Positions 25,806 through 37,747 of a stretch of DNA of 64,000 nt are shown one piece after another; positions within the stretch are counted from its first letter, which is position 1, and every line of letters starts with the position of its first letter. The stretch comes from Cylindrobasidium torrendii FP15055 ss-10 (taxonomy: Eukaryota > Basidiomycota > Agaricomycetes > Agaricales > Physalacriaceae). The translations under genes were made by a program, and so were the position numbers. The stretch is from NCBI GenBank assembly GCA_000934385.1, contig KN880431.1, forward strand, positions 310,001 to 374,000. The letters are read 5' to 3'. A model generated the notes under the pieces. That model did not search any database. It was not told where the DNA came from and worked only from the letters and a program-made list of their open reading frames with translations.

Positions 25806-26352
25806 TCATGCAGAGGGGTCACCTCCGGCCTCTGCTTCGGTCTTTGTCTTGAGACTGAGGGAATGCAGGCCGGCGTCGAGCTCGGCCTTGAGTGCAGCGT
25901 AGATGATACGATGCCTCTGCATGGTCATCTGCAATCATAGTTTTTCAATGGTACATCAACACTTCTTTTAGAGCTGCCGACCTTTCCAGCGAACGCATCT
26001 GAAACGACCTCGATGGCGAAGTCTAGAGAGAGATGATGTCGATGACCTGGTAATACGGAGGCACTAAAGCTTTCGCAAAAAAGCACATACGTGTCTCGAG
26101 GGGCGCATCTGAGGAGATTGGATTATCCCGCATGGCCGTGTGGTGCCTATGCTGCCACGAATCATTGCGAATGACAAGAGAAGATGGGTGCAGCAGCGAA
26201 GTCAACTACAGCAAGTAACACAATGGATGAGTACTTATGTGAGTTGTCATTAATGAAATAAATACCTTCTCCCGAATGGCCAGCTCAATAGGTCCATTTG
26301 TCTGTGCTGCCATACTGAAAAGGCGTCGTCCGGTCTGTGCAACGCGAAACAT
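25806..26352 (-). CDS. BolA-like protein, probably mitochondrial
   Basis: BolA-family partner of monothiol glutaredoxins in Fe-S cluster handling. Four exons (26266-26352, 26091-26205, 25982-26022, 25806-25928) give 121 residues. The start at 26352 yields MFRVAQTGRRLFS, an Arg-containing amphipathic presequence typical of mitochondrial import; the next Met (MAAQTNG) would give a presequence-free form. BolA core: IELAIREKLTSLL, then LVIRNDSWQHRHHTAM with the expected His residues, THFAIEVVSDAF, and the C-terminal helix MQRHRIIYAALKAEL containing the invariant RHR. The closest known relatives by layout are the mitochondrial Bol1/Bol3 proteins. No damage is seen. Confidence 0.87.
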
Positions 26353-26723
26353 AGGTCAGCGCTCCTTCAGCGTTCGAGGGAGGTAATATGCTGACTAAAA
26401 TCGTGACGCCCGGAAGATCGACGCGCCGCGTTGTCACAAGTTGTGCAAATCACAGTAGATGATGCAGGCCCGGCGGGATTTCCGAGATGGCTACAACTCG
26501 ATGGCTACAAAACTAGTCTTCGAACACTGACAATTCGTGATGGGGCGCAGTACTCTCTTTGTGTCAAGTCCAAAAAGGCAGCCGAAATCACCATACTCGG
26601 CTGATCTACTCAGCACCGCAGTTGTCCCATTGTCTCCAGCTGCTTAACAATCATATGTATCAATGTACATGCGATACTATATACTACTAGTCCCAACAAC
26701 TAAATAACAATATAGTTAGACTA
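26353..26723. other. intergenic (BolA 5' flank / DNA ligase 3' flank)
   Basis: 371 bp between two minus-strand genes. AT-rich toward 26640-26720. No clear element. Confidence 0.35.
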
Positions 26724-29571
26724 TCACAGTTCGTCCTCTGTAACATTCTCACTCTCCGGGTCAGGATCCTCGAGATCTCCGTCATCAGCTCCTGCCGTTT
26801 TCCCTTGGGCGCGCATAGAGGGCTGGTTTTGGTACATGTTTGCAAGCTGGGTGGGAGAGCTCGCCTCCTCGATCCCTTTGTCCTCGCGCAGCTTGATAAA
26901 GCGGGGGAATCGGATGCTCAGGCCTTTTTCGCCACTCACCCCTCCGAATAGCCCTTGCGAGGCGGTAGACACCGGACTGACCGTAATGCTAGATGATACT
27001 ATGAGCCCATTGATAACCAAAAGGTCCACAGGAAACACACTCAGCTCCTCGCAGCTCCCACACCTCGTGTGGCCGAAAGTACACGGATGGGCGAAAGCCT
27101 GAAGTGAATCAGTAGATCGTCCTGTCATGGCATCGTATGAACCCACCTCCAAAATCCCCATCCCAAAATGGTCGTGCTGAACAGTTGTCTTCGTCGTTCA
27201 GTGAATACCGCGCCGTGAGGTCCTATTCCTCATCGTCAATGCTGCATATATCACCTGCAGGCGTGTTCCCCTCACTTTATAGAACGCGTCGGAGAATCCT
27301 AAAGTGATTGAACTTCGATAAGATGGACACACTGTAGGAATAGACGCACCAGACATGCACTTGCACACTGCAACAGGTTTCCCCGTCGAAGGATCCCACA
27401 GCCCAAGCAAAATGGGGCTCCACCATCCTGCTTTGCGTCCATTCCCGTTCCATGCACCAATAGGTATCAAATCAAGCGAGTCCCCAATACCCTCGACATA
27501 ATCCTTCTTAAGCTTTATCCAGGAGTACGTTCTTTGGTCAATATTATAATGCGCAGACAGCTTCTTGCTTGATTTGGCTGTAGTCGGGATAGCAATGTCA
27601 CCACGGTCCGGCTCCGCCGACGCATTGCCACTGTCCAATAGCTGTCACCATTATGAGGACACTTTGTCTTTCCATGGAGAAACAATCGATGTTTTACCTT
27701 GACCATGAGCCCTTCGCTTTGACCCTGAACGGCGCGATTCCAGAACGATTGCACCTCTGCGAGACCTTCCGTACTGTCGCACGCCTCTACATGAGCAAAT
27801 GCTGCTGAGCCTCGTACGGGAGACGTGATAGGTGGTAGGTGCTGGCGGATGAGCGCGCGCCGTACGCGGAAATCCTCTTCAAGTAAAACCTATACACTCG
27901 ACAGTAAGAGTAGGTCTTTGGTACAGCCCCTCCTGTTTGATGTACGAACCTTGTCGTTGAGATACATTAGGTCGAACGCAAACACGCACACGGGTATCGT
28001 TATATCCCCGATATTCACTGCTTTGCGCGCGCGCCCCGACAAATCCTGGAAGCTCCTCAGCTCGCCCGTGTCTGGGCTGACCGCGACGATCTCGGCGTCC
28101 ACGATAGCTGAATCGACGCCCTTGTCTGTCGACATTTGCATCATCGTTGCGACTACATCGGGATACTTGTCAAGCGTTAGCCAAGCACAAAAGGAGTATG
28201 TAGCAGAAACCGTCCGCTGACTTTATCCGTCATATCTTCAAGATGCCTAGAGAATATTTTGACCTCGATGCCAGCCCCAGTCCGTTGAATATGAATCTGG
28301 GCGCGCTGGCCATCGTATTTACACTCTGCCGTGAAGGGCAGTTCACCAAAGCGCTCATAAACCTCCTCCAAGGAGCGGGCGGGAGTTCCTAAGGTTGGCA
28401 GGAGCGGAATCCCTAAAAAGGTCTCAACATCATCCGACCCTGCTGCCTGTCCAACAGCTGACATACCGACAGCAAGTCCCCCATTCTCAGAAAGATGCTC
28501 GAAACCTCCCTCTCCTAAGGCCGTGACGATGTACTCGTAGTTGGGTTGGAGCGCGAACATACGACGAAGGAGGTCTTCTGCTCGTTTGAATTTATTCTTC
28601 AACTTTTCCTGGGCACTCTCATCGCCTTTCTGCACTGTTTTGAGGAGGGCCGCAGAGGCATACCACTTCGAAGATAGCTTCTCAGGCAGTGGGGTAAGGA
28701 CTGTCGCGCGGGCCAAGGCAGTAAGAAGTGATGTGCGTACAGCGCCAATACGCAAGTTCTGTGAAAGGATGCGGACGAGAAATCGAGTCTCTTCTCCCTT
28801 TGCCGCAACGAGGAGTTTCTCGACAATGTGCTGTCGCTGCTTGGCGGCGCCCTGACCCTTGCAGTTCGAAATCTTGAGCAAAGCTTCATAAACACCACTG
28901 ATGGTCAATGGAGGGAGTGGAATGAGCGTCCGTGTGTTGACTTTGGCTGCGTATGCGACGTCGCCGGGGTCACCGTGCTTGTTGTACAATTTGCGAAGGT
29001 TGGCAGCCGTCAGCCCGGAGACTTGTTGTATGGATTGAGTGATAGCGGATGGCCCCAGACCAAGTTCGACCTGTGCATATGGGGGTGATAGTGTATTTGA
29101 TAGTAGATAAATAGCAGGTGTAAGCGAGGGAGGATGATGTATTGCAATAACTCGAAAGCAATTGGTGAGACCATTAAGGATGGCGATGCGGGAACGCGTC
29201 TTGGATATTTCGGCTAGAGTGTAGGCCAGGAAAGAGAACGCAACAGAGCCGGATGTCAAGTGGTAATCGTCGGGAATTGGGACAAAGGCAGGTATGTCGT
29301 GCGTGAGAGTGCTGTAGGGCGGCTCCTTTCTCTGGACGGACGTAGTAGCTGCGCCTAGGCGTATGACTTTCTTGGGGGATGGAGGCGGACTGATACGCGA
29401 GGAAGAAGCTACCGGAGGGCTGTTATCATCAGAGTCGGAAAGCTCAATGACTTCGGGAGGTTTGGATGGCCCAGCTTTCGTTTTGACTTTGGTAGCCTTC
29501 AATTTCTTCGGAACTGAACCTGAAAAGTAGGAGTCGAGGCTCGGTTGGTCTGCTTGTTTCCGCTTTGCCAT
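26724..29571 (-). CDS. ATP-dependent DNA ligase I
   Basis: Replicative ligase sealing Okazaki-fragment nicks and completing excision repair (Cdc9/LIG1 type). The first exon, 28177-29571, encodes the N-terminal and DNA-binding domains and the start of the adenylation domain; five or more further exons follow. A PIP-box QPSLDSYF sits at residues 9-16, then a Lys/Ser/Pro-rich nuclear region. The catalytic-lysine motif AECKYDGQRAQIH (Lys about 418) is intact, followed by the nucleotidyltransferase motifs DAEIVAV and FDLMYLN, WIKLKKDY, and the OB-fold with the terminal motif GLSIRFPRFIKLRED. The C-terminus is acidic. In the segment around 27100-27210 I read LTARYSLNDEDNCSARPFW joined to GFRPSVYFRPHEVWELRGAE by an intron. 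No mitochondrial leader is seen. Confidence 0.93.
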
Positions 29572-30525
29572 CGTTCGAATACAAAAGTGTTGTTGAAGTC
29601 GTCCGAGGAGGAGGCGTGGTCAGAGAGGGAAACAAAGTGTCTGGGACTGTCATTATTCAATGGCTGATGATCGTAAGAAGCAAGGAGCATCGGACCGATG
29701 ACACTTTGACCAAGTTGCGTGGAAACGAGTAGTAGAACTTGTGCACGACTTGGCCTTGGCCTTCGGTGACTGCTCCCATCCCCAGTCGCCCGAAAGCTTG
29801 AGTTCAAACCATGTTAAATGTGATTGTACTCATCGCTACGCGTACTCTAGTCTACCGGAAGCCGCATCGTGCAGATTCGATGGGTCACAATTCAGCAAGG
29901 TTAGAGCCGCACTATTGGCCCAACATACTTACAAGTCGTACATCTCACTGTCTCTCCCTTTTCCCCGAGGATCTCATCTGAGCGCTAAAAGTTGCTCAGC
30001 TACTGCATAGGATGTCACCCCACGCAAGCTGATACATAAAAAAATCAGGTCAAAGCTGGACAGTTGTGAGACCGATTCCTGCTCCGCTCATCTTTCTTTC
30101 ATTTTGGGACGATGTGACGCTCGTCGGCATTGGTAATTCTTGCATTGACGTGGGGATTGTTACGCTTCGCCTGCCAAACTTGGACACGCACAGGTAAAGT
30201 TGCGGATTCTTCGCCCTTCCTGCGCAATCGTATCTCAATTGCTAACTAGGGTCAAACGCACTAGGCAGGATATGTACAAGAAGGAGTGGGGTGGCCATTC
30301 AGTACCTTGATAACTCCAATAGATCTCAGATCGGGGTCGAAATCCCATTTCGAACAAAACGGTATCATTGCGCTAAACTCGATTATCTTTTTAGTGCGCC
30401 GGTCACAACACGCGGTCAGAAAAGGTGCACACTGGAACCAATCATCAAGGCACAACCAGTCCGTGACATTATGAACATAAACGGCCTCATCCCTGGTTGT
30501 ATTCACCTCTTTTCCACCCGCCATC
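29572..30525. promoter_or_regulatory. divergent intergenic region (DNA ligase / C2H2)
   Basis: 954 bp between divergent start codons. No TATA box close to either start. Several short frames have no recognisable content. Confidence 0.35.
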
Positions 30526-31325
30526 ATGTCGTCCGACTACTCCAACGCTTACTATCGCAATGCCCCAGTCGCTGACCAGCACGTCTACCCATCATCCAAC
30601 GGCAGCACTCATCCACCGGCCCCCTACAGCTACGCGTCACAGGCCTACAGTGGTCCAGCTTCATCGAGCAACTTTCCACAATCGGACGCGCGCTATGATC
30701 CCGCTGCCAATCCATATCCTCCAGCGTATCCTCCCACAACCTATCCAAGCAACACACATTCTTCTATGCCCGACCCCTCGGGCGCCGTAGTACCCCAGCA
30801 CGTCCCACGGGCAGCGTACAGCGCCTACGATTATCATCCATCGCGCGCATCCACTTCGCCCATCTCCCCAGTCGCTCCAACATCGCATACGTACGCGCGC
30901 GCTCCATACACCAGTCCAGCCTCTCCTCCATATACCCAATCCACCTACTCCCAAGGGTATCCAGCCGCATATACCGCTGAATCTGAAGACATGTATGCCT
31001 ATCCTCGCGACCATGGCGTCCAAATGGCCCCGTCGCCAACATATTCCGCCGATTATCCCAACACTATTCCCCGCGCATTCACCTGTGAAGTCTGTCCACT
31101 CTCCTTCCACAGACAGCACGACCTCAAGAGACACGAAAAGACGCATTCTGGCTCAAAGCCCTACAACTGCAACGGCGGTTGTGGCAAAACATTCACGAGA
31201 AAAGACGCGCTCAAGCGCCATCAGGTGCGTCTCACCCGTCCGTATCCCAGTCCACTTGCCGGTTGACTTATGGACTTCTACAGCTCGTGAAGAAATGCGG
31301 AACGTTTGACGAAACCTTGATATGA
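30526..31325 (+). CDS. C2H2 zinc-finger transcription factor
   Basis: Two exons (30526-31224, 31284-31325) give 246 residues. The first ~180 residues are Tyr/Pro/Ser/Ala-rich and disordered. Two C-terminal fingers follow: FTCEVCPLSFHRQHDLKRHEKTH and YNCNGGCGKTFTRKDALKRH, joined by SGSKP instead of TGEKP. The second finger is completed at the exon junction (KRHQ / LVKKCGTF), and the protein ends soon after with DETLI. The 59-nt intron (31225-31283) is at the distal end of finger 2. The spacing and finger order are common in fungal regulators of development or stress; no specific orthologue is claimed. Confidence 0.85.
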
Positions 31326-31579
31326 CAATCACCCCGCCACGGCGTTTACAACCACCTTCTATCCGCTGGGACATCTGTATTTAAGACGCCCAAATATATG
31401 TACCGCATAGCAGAGCATTAATTCGTGCGTCACAAGGCTCGTACGGCACTCGGACACCAAGTAGTCTTTTACTATAGCATCCAGTCGTAGCGCGGCTTGC
31501 CATAACCACCCCCACCCTGCGGCCGTCTACTCATCCTTCAGTGGGACTCGCATCGTGTTGTGCAAGGGAACCTACCGCG

Positions 31580-32250
31580 TTAAAACGTCTTCTCAAGGAT
31601 CCAAGCGTCGTGCGGCGCTATTTTCTTGTAATAGTTTTCGTGAACGCCAACCTCCTGGAACCCATGGCGTTCATAAAACTTCTTGGCACTTTCATTGCTG
31701 ATTTGAACATGAAGGTATATCTTGCCAATTTTTGGCTTGATACTTGTCGCTGCAGCCGCAAGGACGGACTCGAGACTTTGAGATCCAAGAGACCTCGAGC
31801 GATAAGGCTGTTCAAATTATAGCATTCAATGACCGCAGAGAGCGAACCGAGAGTGGGGACTGACCGCTAGTACTCCCATAGTCATTAGATACAGGTTCGT
31901 CTGGCCGTCTTTGGTTTCAAACCGACAGCATATCGTACCAACTGTGTAAGCGCGCACATTAGCGTGTGCCGAGGTGTATGAAAGCAAATAGGTGGTTCCA
32001 ACCTGGCACATCGTTGTAGTACACTGTCGTAGGGGAGGGAAGGGATGCTCATCAATACCCCACATCCATCTCACTTGCGCACCCACCGACCGAGTTTGCA
32101 GAACTCCTCCAACTCAGGATTGACGATGTCCTGGTAGAATTTCTCTGAATATTTGATCGGGAAGATGACCGAATTCAGTTTTCGAACAGTTCCCAGGTTA
32201 TTCTGCGTCACGGCCGCGAAAGAGACACGCGTTCTGGTTGATTCGGACAT
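31580..32250 (-). CDS. N-alpha-acetyltransferase NAA50-like (GNAT family)
   Basis: Cotranslational N-terminal acetyltransferase; NAA50 associates with the NatA complex. Four exons (32091-32250, 32003-32023, 31865-31941, 31580-31807) give 161 residues, in frame. Family landmarks: LNSVIFPIKYSEKFYQDIV (substrate-binding loop), VYYNDVPVGTICCR, LYLMTMGVLAPYR (strand before the acetyl-CoA loop), IYLHVQISNESAKKFYERHGF (catalytic and CoA-binding strand/helix) and the terminal NYYKKIAPHDAWILEK. In the acetyl-CoA loop the consensus R-x-x-G-x-G reads R-S-R-S-L-G, so the first glycine is a serine. The 21-nt exon 2 is very short. Start MSESTRTR. Confidence 0.9.
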
Positions 32251-35200
32251 GGCGGGAGGAAAGAACGAAAGCCAGGCTTGCCGGAGCATGCCGCCCTGCG
32301 AGTTTTTGAAAGTCCGCCTGCCGCATGTAGCCTGATGGCAAAAATCGTGTTCTCCTTCTGAACCCCCGGAGTATAGGCCTTCGCTGAGGGGGTCAGTAAC
32401 TTGCTCATCATTCTCCACGAGGCATCGTCGGACCTTCTACTGGGAATCAGTCGGCGAATGGAAGCTGACACTCTCCCGCGCATTCTGTTATTCCCTAAAA
32501 CTATGTATACGTCGTCTTAACCAATAATTCACCATCGCTCGCAAACTCACACTGCAAACAGCATTTTCCCTGTCCTGGAGCTTCGTCCCTTTCACGCCTG
32601 ACCATAACTCTCTACGCTCTAGCCATTGCTGTCTTGGATCCTAGGCTCCGCAGCACACAAACAGGGCCTCTATAAGCCTCAGGTTCTTTCATGCATGTCA
32701 AATTGCAGAATCTCGGTTGATCTGTTGGACAGTGCCGTTATTACAGTGTGCGATGCTGCCTTTCCCCCCTCTTAGTCTCCGTCACTTCTGGCTCCGTCGG
32801 GCTATGTCCCGTCAATTGCTGTCAGTTGCCCGTTGTTGCCTGCTGTCGTTTTTAATGGCACGATCCCATCCACTTGGATTTCTTCCAAGGCGAACACATC
32901 TCCGTATACGCCCCCCTCCCCGGAATGAGGTTGGGCGTTCAATACACAGTGTCGACCACACCTGTTTATGTCCCCCAATATCGTAGACGGGGGAGGCATA
33001 TGACTCGCCGCTGCTTTGAAAGGCCCACCAGCTCAAAGCTGTTGAATCCATCAATAGCTCGACGACAGTTCGTCTTCAGCGCCTAAGATACTTACACCGT
33101 GGCTATCTACCACGGCCTGCCGCATGGGGTTTTCTAATTTCATTATAGTCGGAGCCTTGGGATGTCGACGATTCAGCCAGAACAACGCAAGCGGTCCAGC
33201 TTACCATCGAACGCGGCATCGACGAAGCCAAGCTTTCATTCCTTTGTACGATAATCTCGCGGGCTTCTATCCGTACGACGTGAGGTTGAGTGTGTTCTAT
33301 TGTATCGTATGTGGCTGTACGCATTCTGTTTCCTTTATGTGCGGCTTCTTTGTGCTGATTAACCCGTTTGTAGAGGTCTGTCAACAATGGGCAGAATGGA
33401 GCTCATCTTGAAGTGAGCTGGCAAGTACAGTAACTGTTCTTGTCATCGATGGCATCAATTGCTAGATGATGTCCAGAGTGGCCTAGCTTTTGAGGTCATC
33501 CTTCATCCTGGTACAGGTCCAAGGACAGGATTCATGCCTTGGTGTGGGCCGACCGCCGCGTATCTACCGATAATCAATAGGATATTGTTCCCTGTAATAT
33601 ATCCTGATCTTACTGTCGTGTTTTGTCTCTCCAATCCCATGGCGAGCGCCATTTACGTCGGGCAATGTGCTAATTGCGACCGATTGGTAGCTAGGATTTC
33701 TCTGTTAAAGACAGCGGTGAGCACACCCTTGTCACTACCAAGCACTGCTGTATGTTATGTCGAAGACACTCCAGCATTTGTACGGTTCTATACGTAGTGT
33801 CTACAATCGATGACGAGGCGCCTGTTCTTCCACTGCTTCTTCCAGTATCATATCTGATACTTACCAGCAGTAATACGTCCGACATGATATTATTATGAAC
33901 AAATGGGAATAATTCTGTCAACCGTCCAACTTGACAGACATATAGCTTGATCCTTGAGGCCCATATGGTCGCGATATTAATGGACACAAAAATATGGGAA
34001 CAATTCCAGAGCTTTATAGAGTGATGGACCTGGGAACAGGCCCTGTCTGTGCAACGATTAAATACAGGAGTAACGTCCTCACCTGACCATTCCGCAATAC
34101 TCACGCACCAACCAGCAGCCCGTTGAAGTCCGGTCGGAGTGCATCCGCGGCCTCTGCAAGGCACATAAAAATCCAACCTCACCGCTGGTTGGTTGTAGTT
34201 CGTGGGTTACATAACCCCCAGATAGTCCCCGACCGGCACTTTCAAAAAGCGTTTCCCGCCTGCATTTAGCTTCACACATAAGCACGTGTATTTCAACGGA
34301 TTTATCAATGATTTGGGCGCAGAGCGATCAACGAAATCGGATACATTTACTACGCTGCAAGTAGTAGTATGTCACGGTCTTACTATGATGATAGAACCGT
34401 GCGCTTCCGTCTGATTTTACGCACCCAGAAACATAGGTTTTATTGCTGTCCATCGTCGCATCATCTGAATACGCCGGAATTTGCGCGCGCGCTTATAGCA
34501 GGAGGTTGATGATTTCTCGAGCGGCCGATCGGAATGGTACAGTATGTCGACGTCGAGGCTCATGGGCAATTTTGATGAATTAAGGTTTCTCAATCCTAAG
34601 CAAAGATACGTAAGTACCCCGAAACTGTATCCCGCAAACGGGTACGCCTCGGGCCCTATACAAGCGTTGCTTATCCAAGGGCAGCAATTCTTTGTTGGTA
34701 TTTGAAAATCGCCGACCGTGTGCCCGAGGCGGGGTAGACGAGCGCTAATAGTAGTGACGGCTGGTTGCCCGACTTTTCATCCTGTGATACACAGGAACAT
34801 ATGTAGAAATTCGCTTGGCTGCAGTCGTCTGCAATGTCACTGGAGGACAACGATCATTATTGGATTATTGAGGCTTTTGCGATATGTCATGGAATATAAG
34901 CTTAGCGGCCCGTGGTTTTAGTCTACTTGTGATGTAAGAATACGCGAACTCGTTGTTGATGGATCGATCCTGAATTAATGATGTGGGGAACGAGCGAGGC
35001 ATCCTTGTATTCCAAATCGGGATGCAAATTCCCACACGATTCGAAGTAGTTGAGATTGTTGCCAAGCCACATGGGTTGGTTTGTGAAGACTTACCCTATC
35101 CCAACCGTCGAGAGTCTACGTTACGAGTGGTTGAATGTCCGTCAAATCCTTGCAGATGAACACATCCTGCCTGGAACGTACCTTAACAATCATAGCCTTT

Positions 35201-36881
35201 ACATCCTGATATACCTGAAAAGGACAGTATTCGCACAACTCCGGGTCCATCTTAATTCATAAGCGCCCATGAACACATAGTAGTACATGGACTAGTTCTC
35301 ATTAGAACTCGCGGAGATGCAGGTGTCCGATGTCTAGTATTGAATGCGGACCTGTTGTTGAGTTAACCTTCAAGATCGAAGGCGGAATGTCGAGCGGCGC
35401 TTGCGGGCATCCGCATCATACGCGTTGAAGCCAAGCAGGCTGAGATTCTTGCCTTGAACAGCTGATGAGCCCACAAGATGGCTTACCATCTTGACTGAAT
35501 CTCAAAGCCACTCGTATCCTGTTCAGACGCAGGTAGAGCACACCGGTGCCCTGGACAGATCCGGACGAGGGTGCAGGAGTCAGGCGTATGCGAACGTGTG
35601 CGATGTTGAGTACATCATGAAGTAAGTACATAGCGCTCTCAATTGAGACTGAGTAAACGACACCTTACCAGAATAGCAGGTATAGTACGATAGTCATACC
35701 GCTTCTCCCATCACCCAGGACTTCTCAGAAACCAACTTCTGCCATTGGACTCGTCTAATTAGCGGTCGTCATACAACAGCCCCACCCCACTCACCGCTGT
35801 CACTTTGGTTTTCTTCGTAACATACCTTCAGGCATCTGTCTGTCTTCGCGGGCACACTCAATCGGCGAGAAGCAACGCCAATGCCCCGTTCAACCGAGTT
35901 CCTCATGAGGCATTTGTATACTGCAGACCTTCGTGGTCGAAATCGCTGTATTGTGACCGAAATCTTGGATTCATAGCCATCTCCAGGATCCGTAGAATCG
36001 ACCGGCGTTATCCGCTGAACGTGAGTAAACGTTGATTGAGCTCTAATCATCACAGGTTCAGTATCATGCACGTGAATATCCGTATATGTAGTACTTGCCA
36101 GAGCACTTTGTCCGGTGAACTTGGTGTGTCCATCTTGACCCGGCTGTAGATACAGCGCCATACCGGTGACCTTGGAGCAGTCTTCTGGTCAATGCTTTGC
36201 GAAGATACCTGTGGACGGTCGAAGCATGGAAATAAGCACGTCGGCCTCGCTTCACTATGAGCGTAAGTATGTGAGCATTCCATACGCCGAGTGCTGGGGC
36301 AGATGTTCCCAGGTCGTGTACATCGCAAACAGGTGACTGGGAACGTGTAGTTCACGGGGCAAGACTCGTCCCCCGGGATATAGAGTATGGGTTGGTCCGT
36401 CAGTATACAAGGTTGAGGGAATGGACTTTGGGTTGGACGCCTTCGCGCCCATCTTCGTCAACTAGACGGCCGCAAGCCAGGACTGGGTCAGAAGATAGGA
36501 AGCCTCGCGGGTCTATAGATAAATTGTGCGTGCGTATGGTGTATGTACGTACGTAACCATAAATGCACATCGCCCAAGAAATAGATACAAAATCGGTCTG
36601 AGGATGTGGCATGGGGAGTACAACAAAAACATGTCCGTGGGATGGAAGCACAAAAGCAGTACAACAATGTGGCGTGGTAGACTTACAGCGGTACAGTTTA
36701 TATCTTGGTTAAATATGGCGAAGCGCGAAAGTGTTTGTTGTTAGATGACATGAGAGCGGGTTGACAGCAACGAGGTGGGATGTTGTCCACACTAGAGACA
36801 CAATGAGTCCCGGTCTTGCCCAGAAATCGTTGGAGGAAAGCACGAACGTTAAGTTGTGCGTGGGGTCTGGGGGAAAAACTC
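32251..36881. other. gene-poor block (about 4.6 kb)
   Basis: No gene is supported. Many short open frames on both strands lack motifs and splice continuity. The least unlikely is a 130-codon minus-strand frame at 35769-36161 (Thr/Asp/Ser-rich, no match recognised). Around 32760-33090 short runs of coding-like sequence are interrupted by stops and could be relic. No terminal repeats, transposase motifs or tRNA boxes were found by eye. The block stands out against a neighbourhood with a gene every 2 kb. Confidence 0.4.
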
Positions 36882-37747
36882 CTACTCCCAGGCTTGCGGG
36901 AGGGCTCGACGTTTGCGGGGAGGATGGCTCGACTTCGTCGGAGACTGGCTGTCTCGGCGATTCTTAGGCTTGCGAGCAGAACGTAGGAGCTCCTTCAAAT
37001 AAACGTCGTCGTAACTGCGAAAAACGCAAGCGCCATCGATACTATCGATGTCCTCCAGCATCGCCCAAACGCAATGCCATTTGGGGGATTGTCCGGCAAA
37101 TTTAAAGGCAATGCCAAGATGACTTTGGTTCCACTGTGAACCCTTGGTTTCGGGGTGGCCTGTACGGCCTCGTTTGTGCTCAAAAGCCTTGTCAGAGAGC
37201 GTTATGATGGCACAATCGACGATGGTGAGTGCGATGTGTCCTTCGCTGCCCTCCTTTTTGCATTGGTCGAGGATGGCTTGGAAATTAGGATCACAATGTA
37301 TTGCTTTGGGAACACCGGGTTGTGTAGGATGATACCCGTCAACGAGCACCTATTGACGTGTAGTCAGCAAATCAAACCGCTGGGGTTGCCAAGGGTTGAG
37401 AGTAGCTCGAGGACGGGATGTGCGTAGTCTCGTGCAGACGATGCCGATTACTTGCCTGGTAGGACGTGTTATCATCGAAATTCAAAGTCAAAGCTGGGTG
37501 CGTGGGCGAGCGATAAACAGATGTGAGGACCTAGGGAATCAATGAAGCGTGGCTTGAAGCGAGATAAACCATCCAAGTACCTTGCCGACCAATGCACGAG
37601 GATCAGAAATGCTACACACGTGTGAGAATGACAGGAGGAAAGCACAAGGCCGACGTTGTACCCAGGATAATCGAGGCGAAGAGAGGCGGGACGTGGTCGC
37701 GTCGTCGTCCGCGTCGCTGAGGATGGCGTTGCAGCCGCGTTGGACAT
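36882..37747 (-). CDS. protein of unknown function
   Basis: Not recognised. Four exons (37662-37747, 37581-37611, 37456-37530, 36882-37349) give 219 residues, in frame. The N-terminus is Ser/Thr/Arg-rich (MSNAAATPSSATRTTTRPRP). The centre looks globular (PALTLNFDDNTSYQVLVDGY; AIHCDPNFQAILDQCKKEG; HIALTIVDCAIITL). The last ~45 residues are Arg/Lys/Ser-rich (RSARKPKNRRDS, PPRKRRALPQ) and could be a nuclear-localisation or nucleic-acid-binding tail. The intron between exons 3 and 4 starts with GCAAGT, a GC-AG intron, and at 106 nt is about twice the usual length. There is no signal peptide or membrane span. Confidence 0.65.

Noticed and set aside
31580..31807. Apparent 2-bp frameshift in the last exon of the NAA50-like gene
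   Set aside because: It came from a misread of the bases at the 31800/31801 boundary. Re-reading gives a 228-nt exon in frame, leaving only a Gly-to-Ser substitution.
35769..36161. 130-codon minus-strand frame as a gene
   Set aside because: Some coding-like composition, but no recognisable motif and no continuation across splice sites; kept only as a lead in the gene-poor block.
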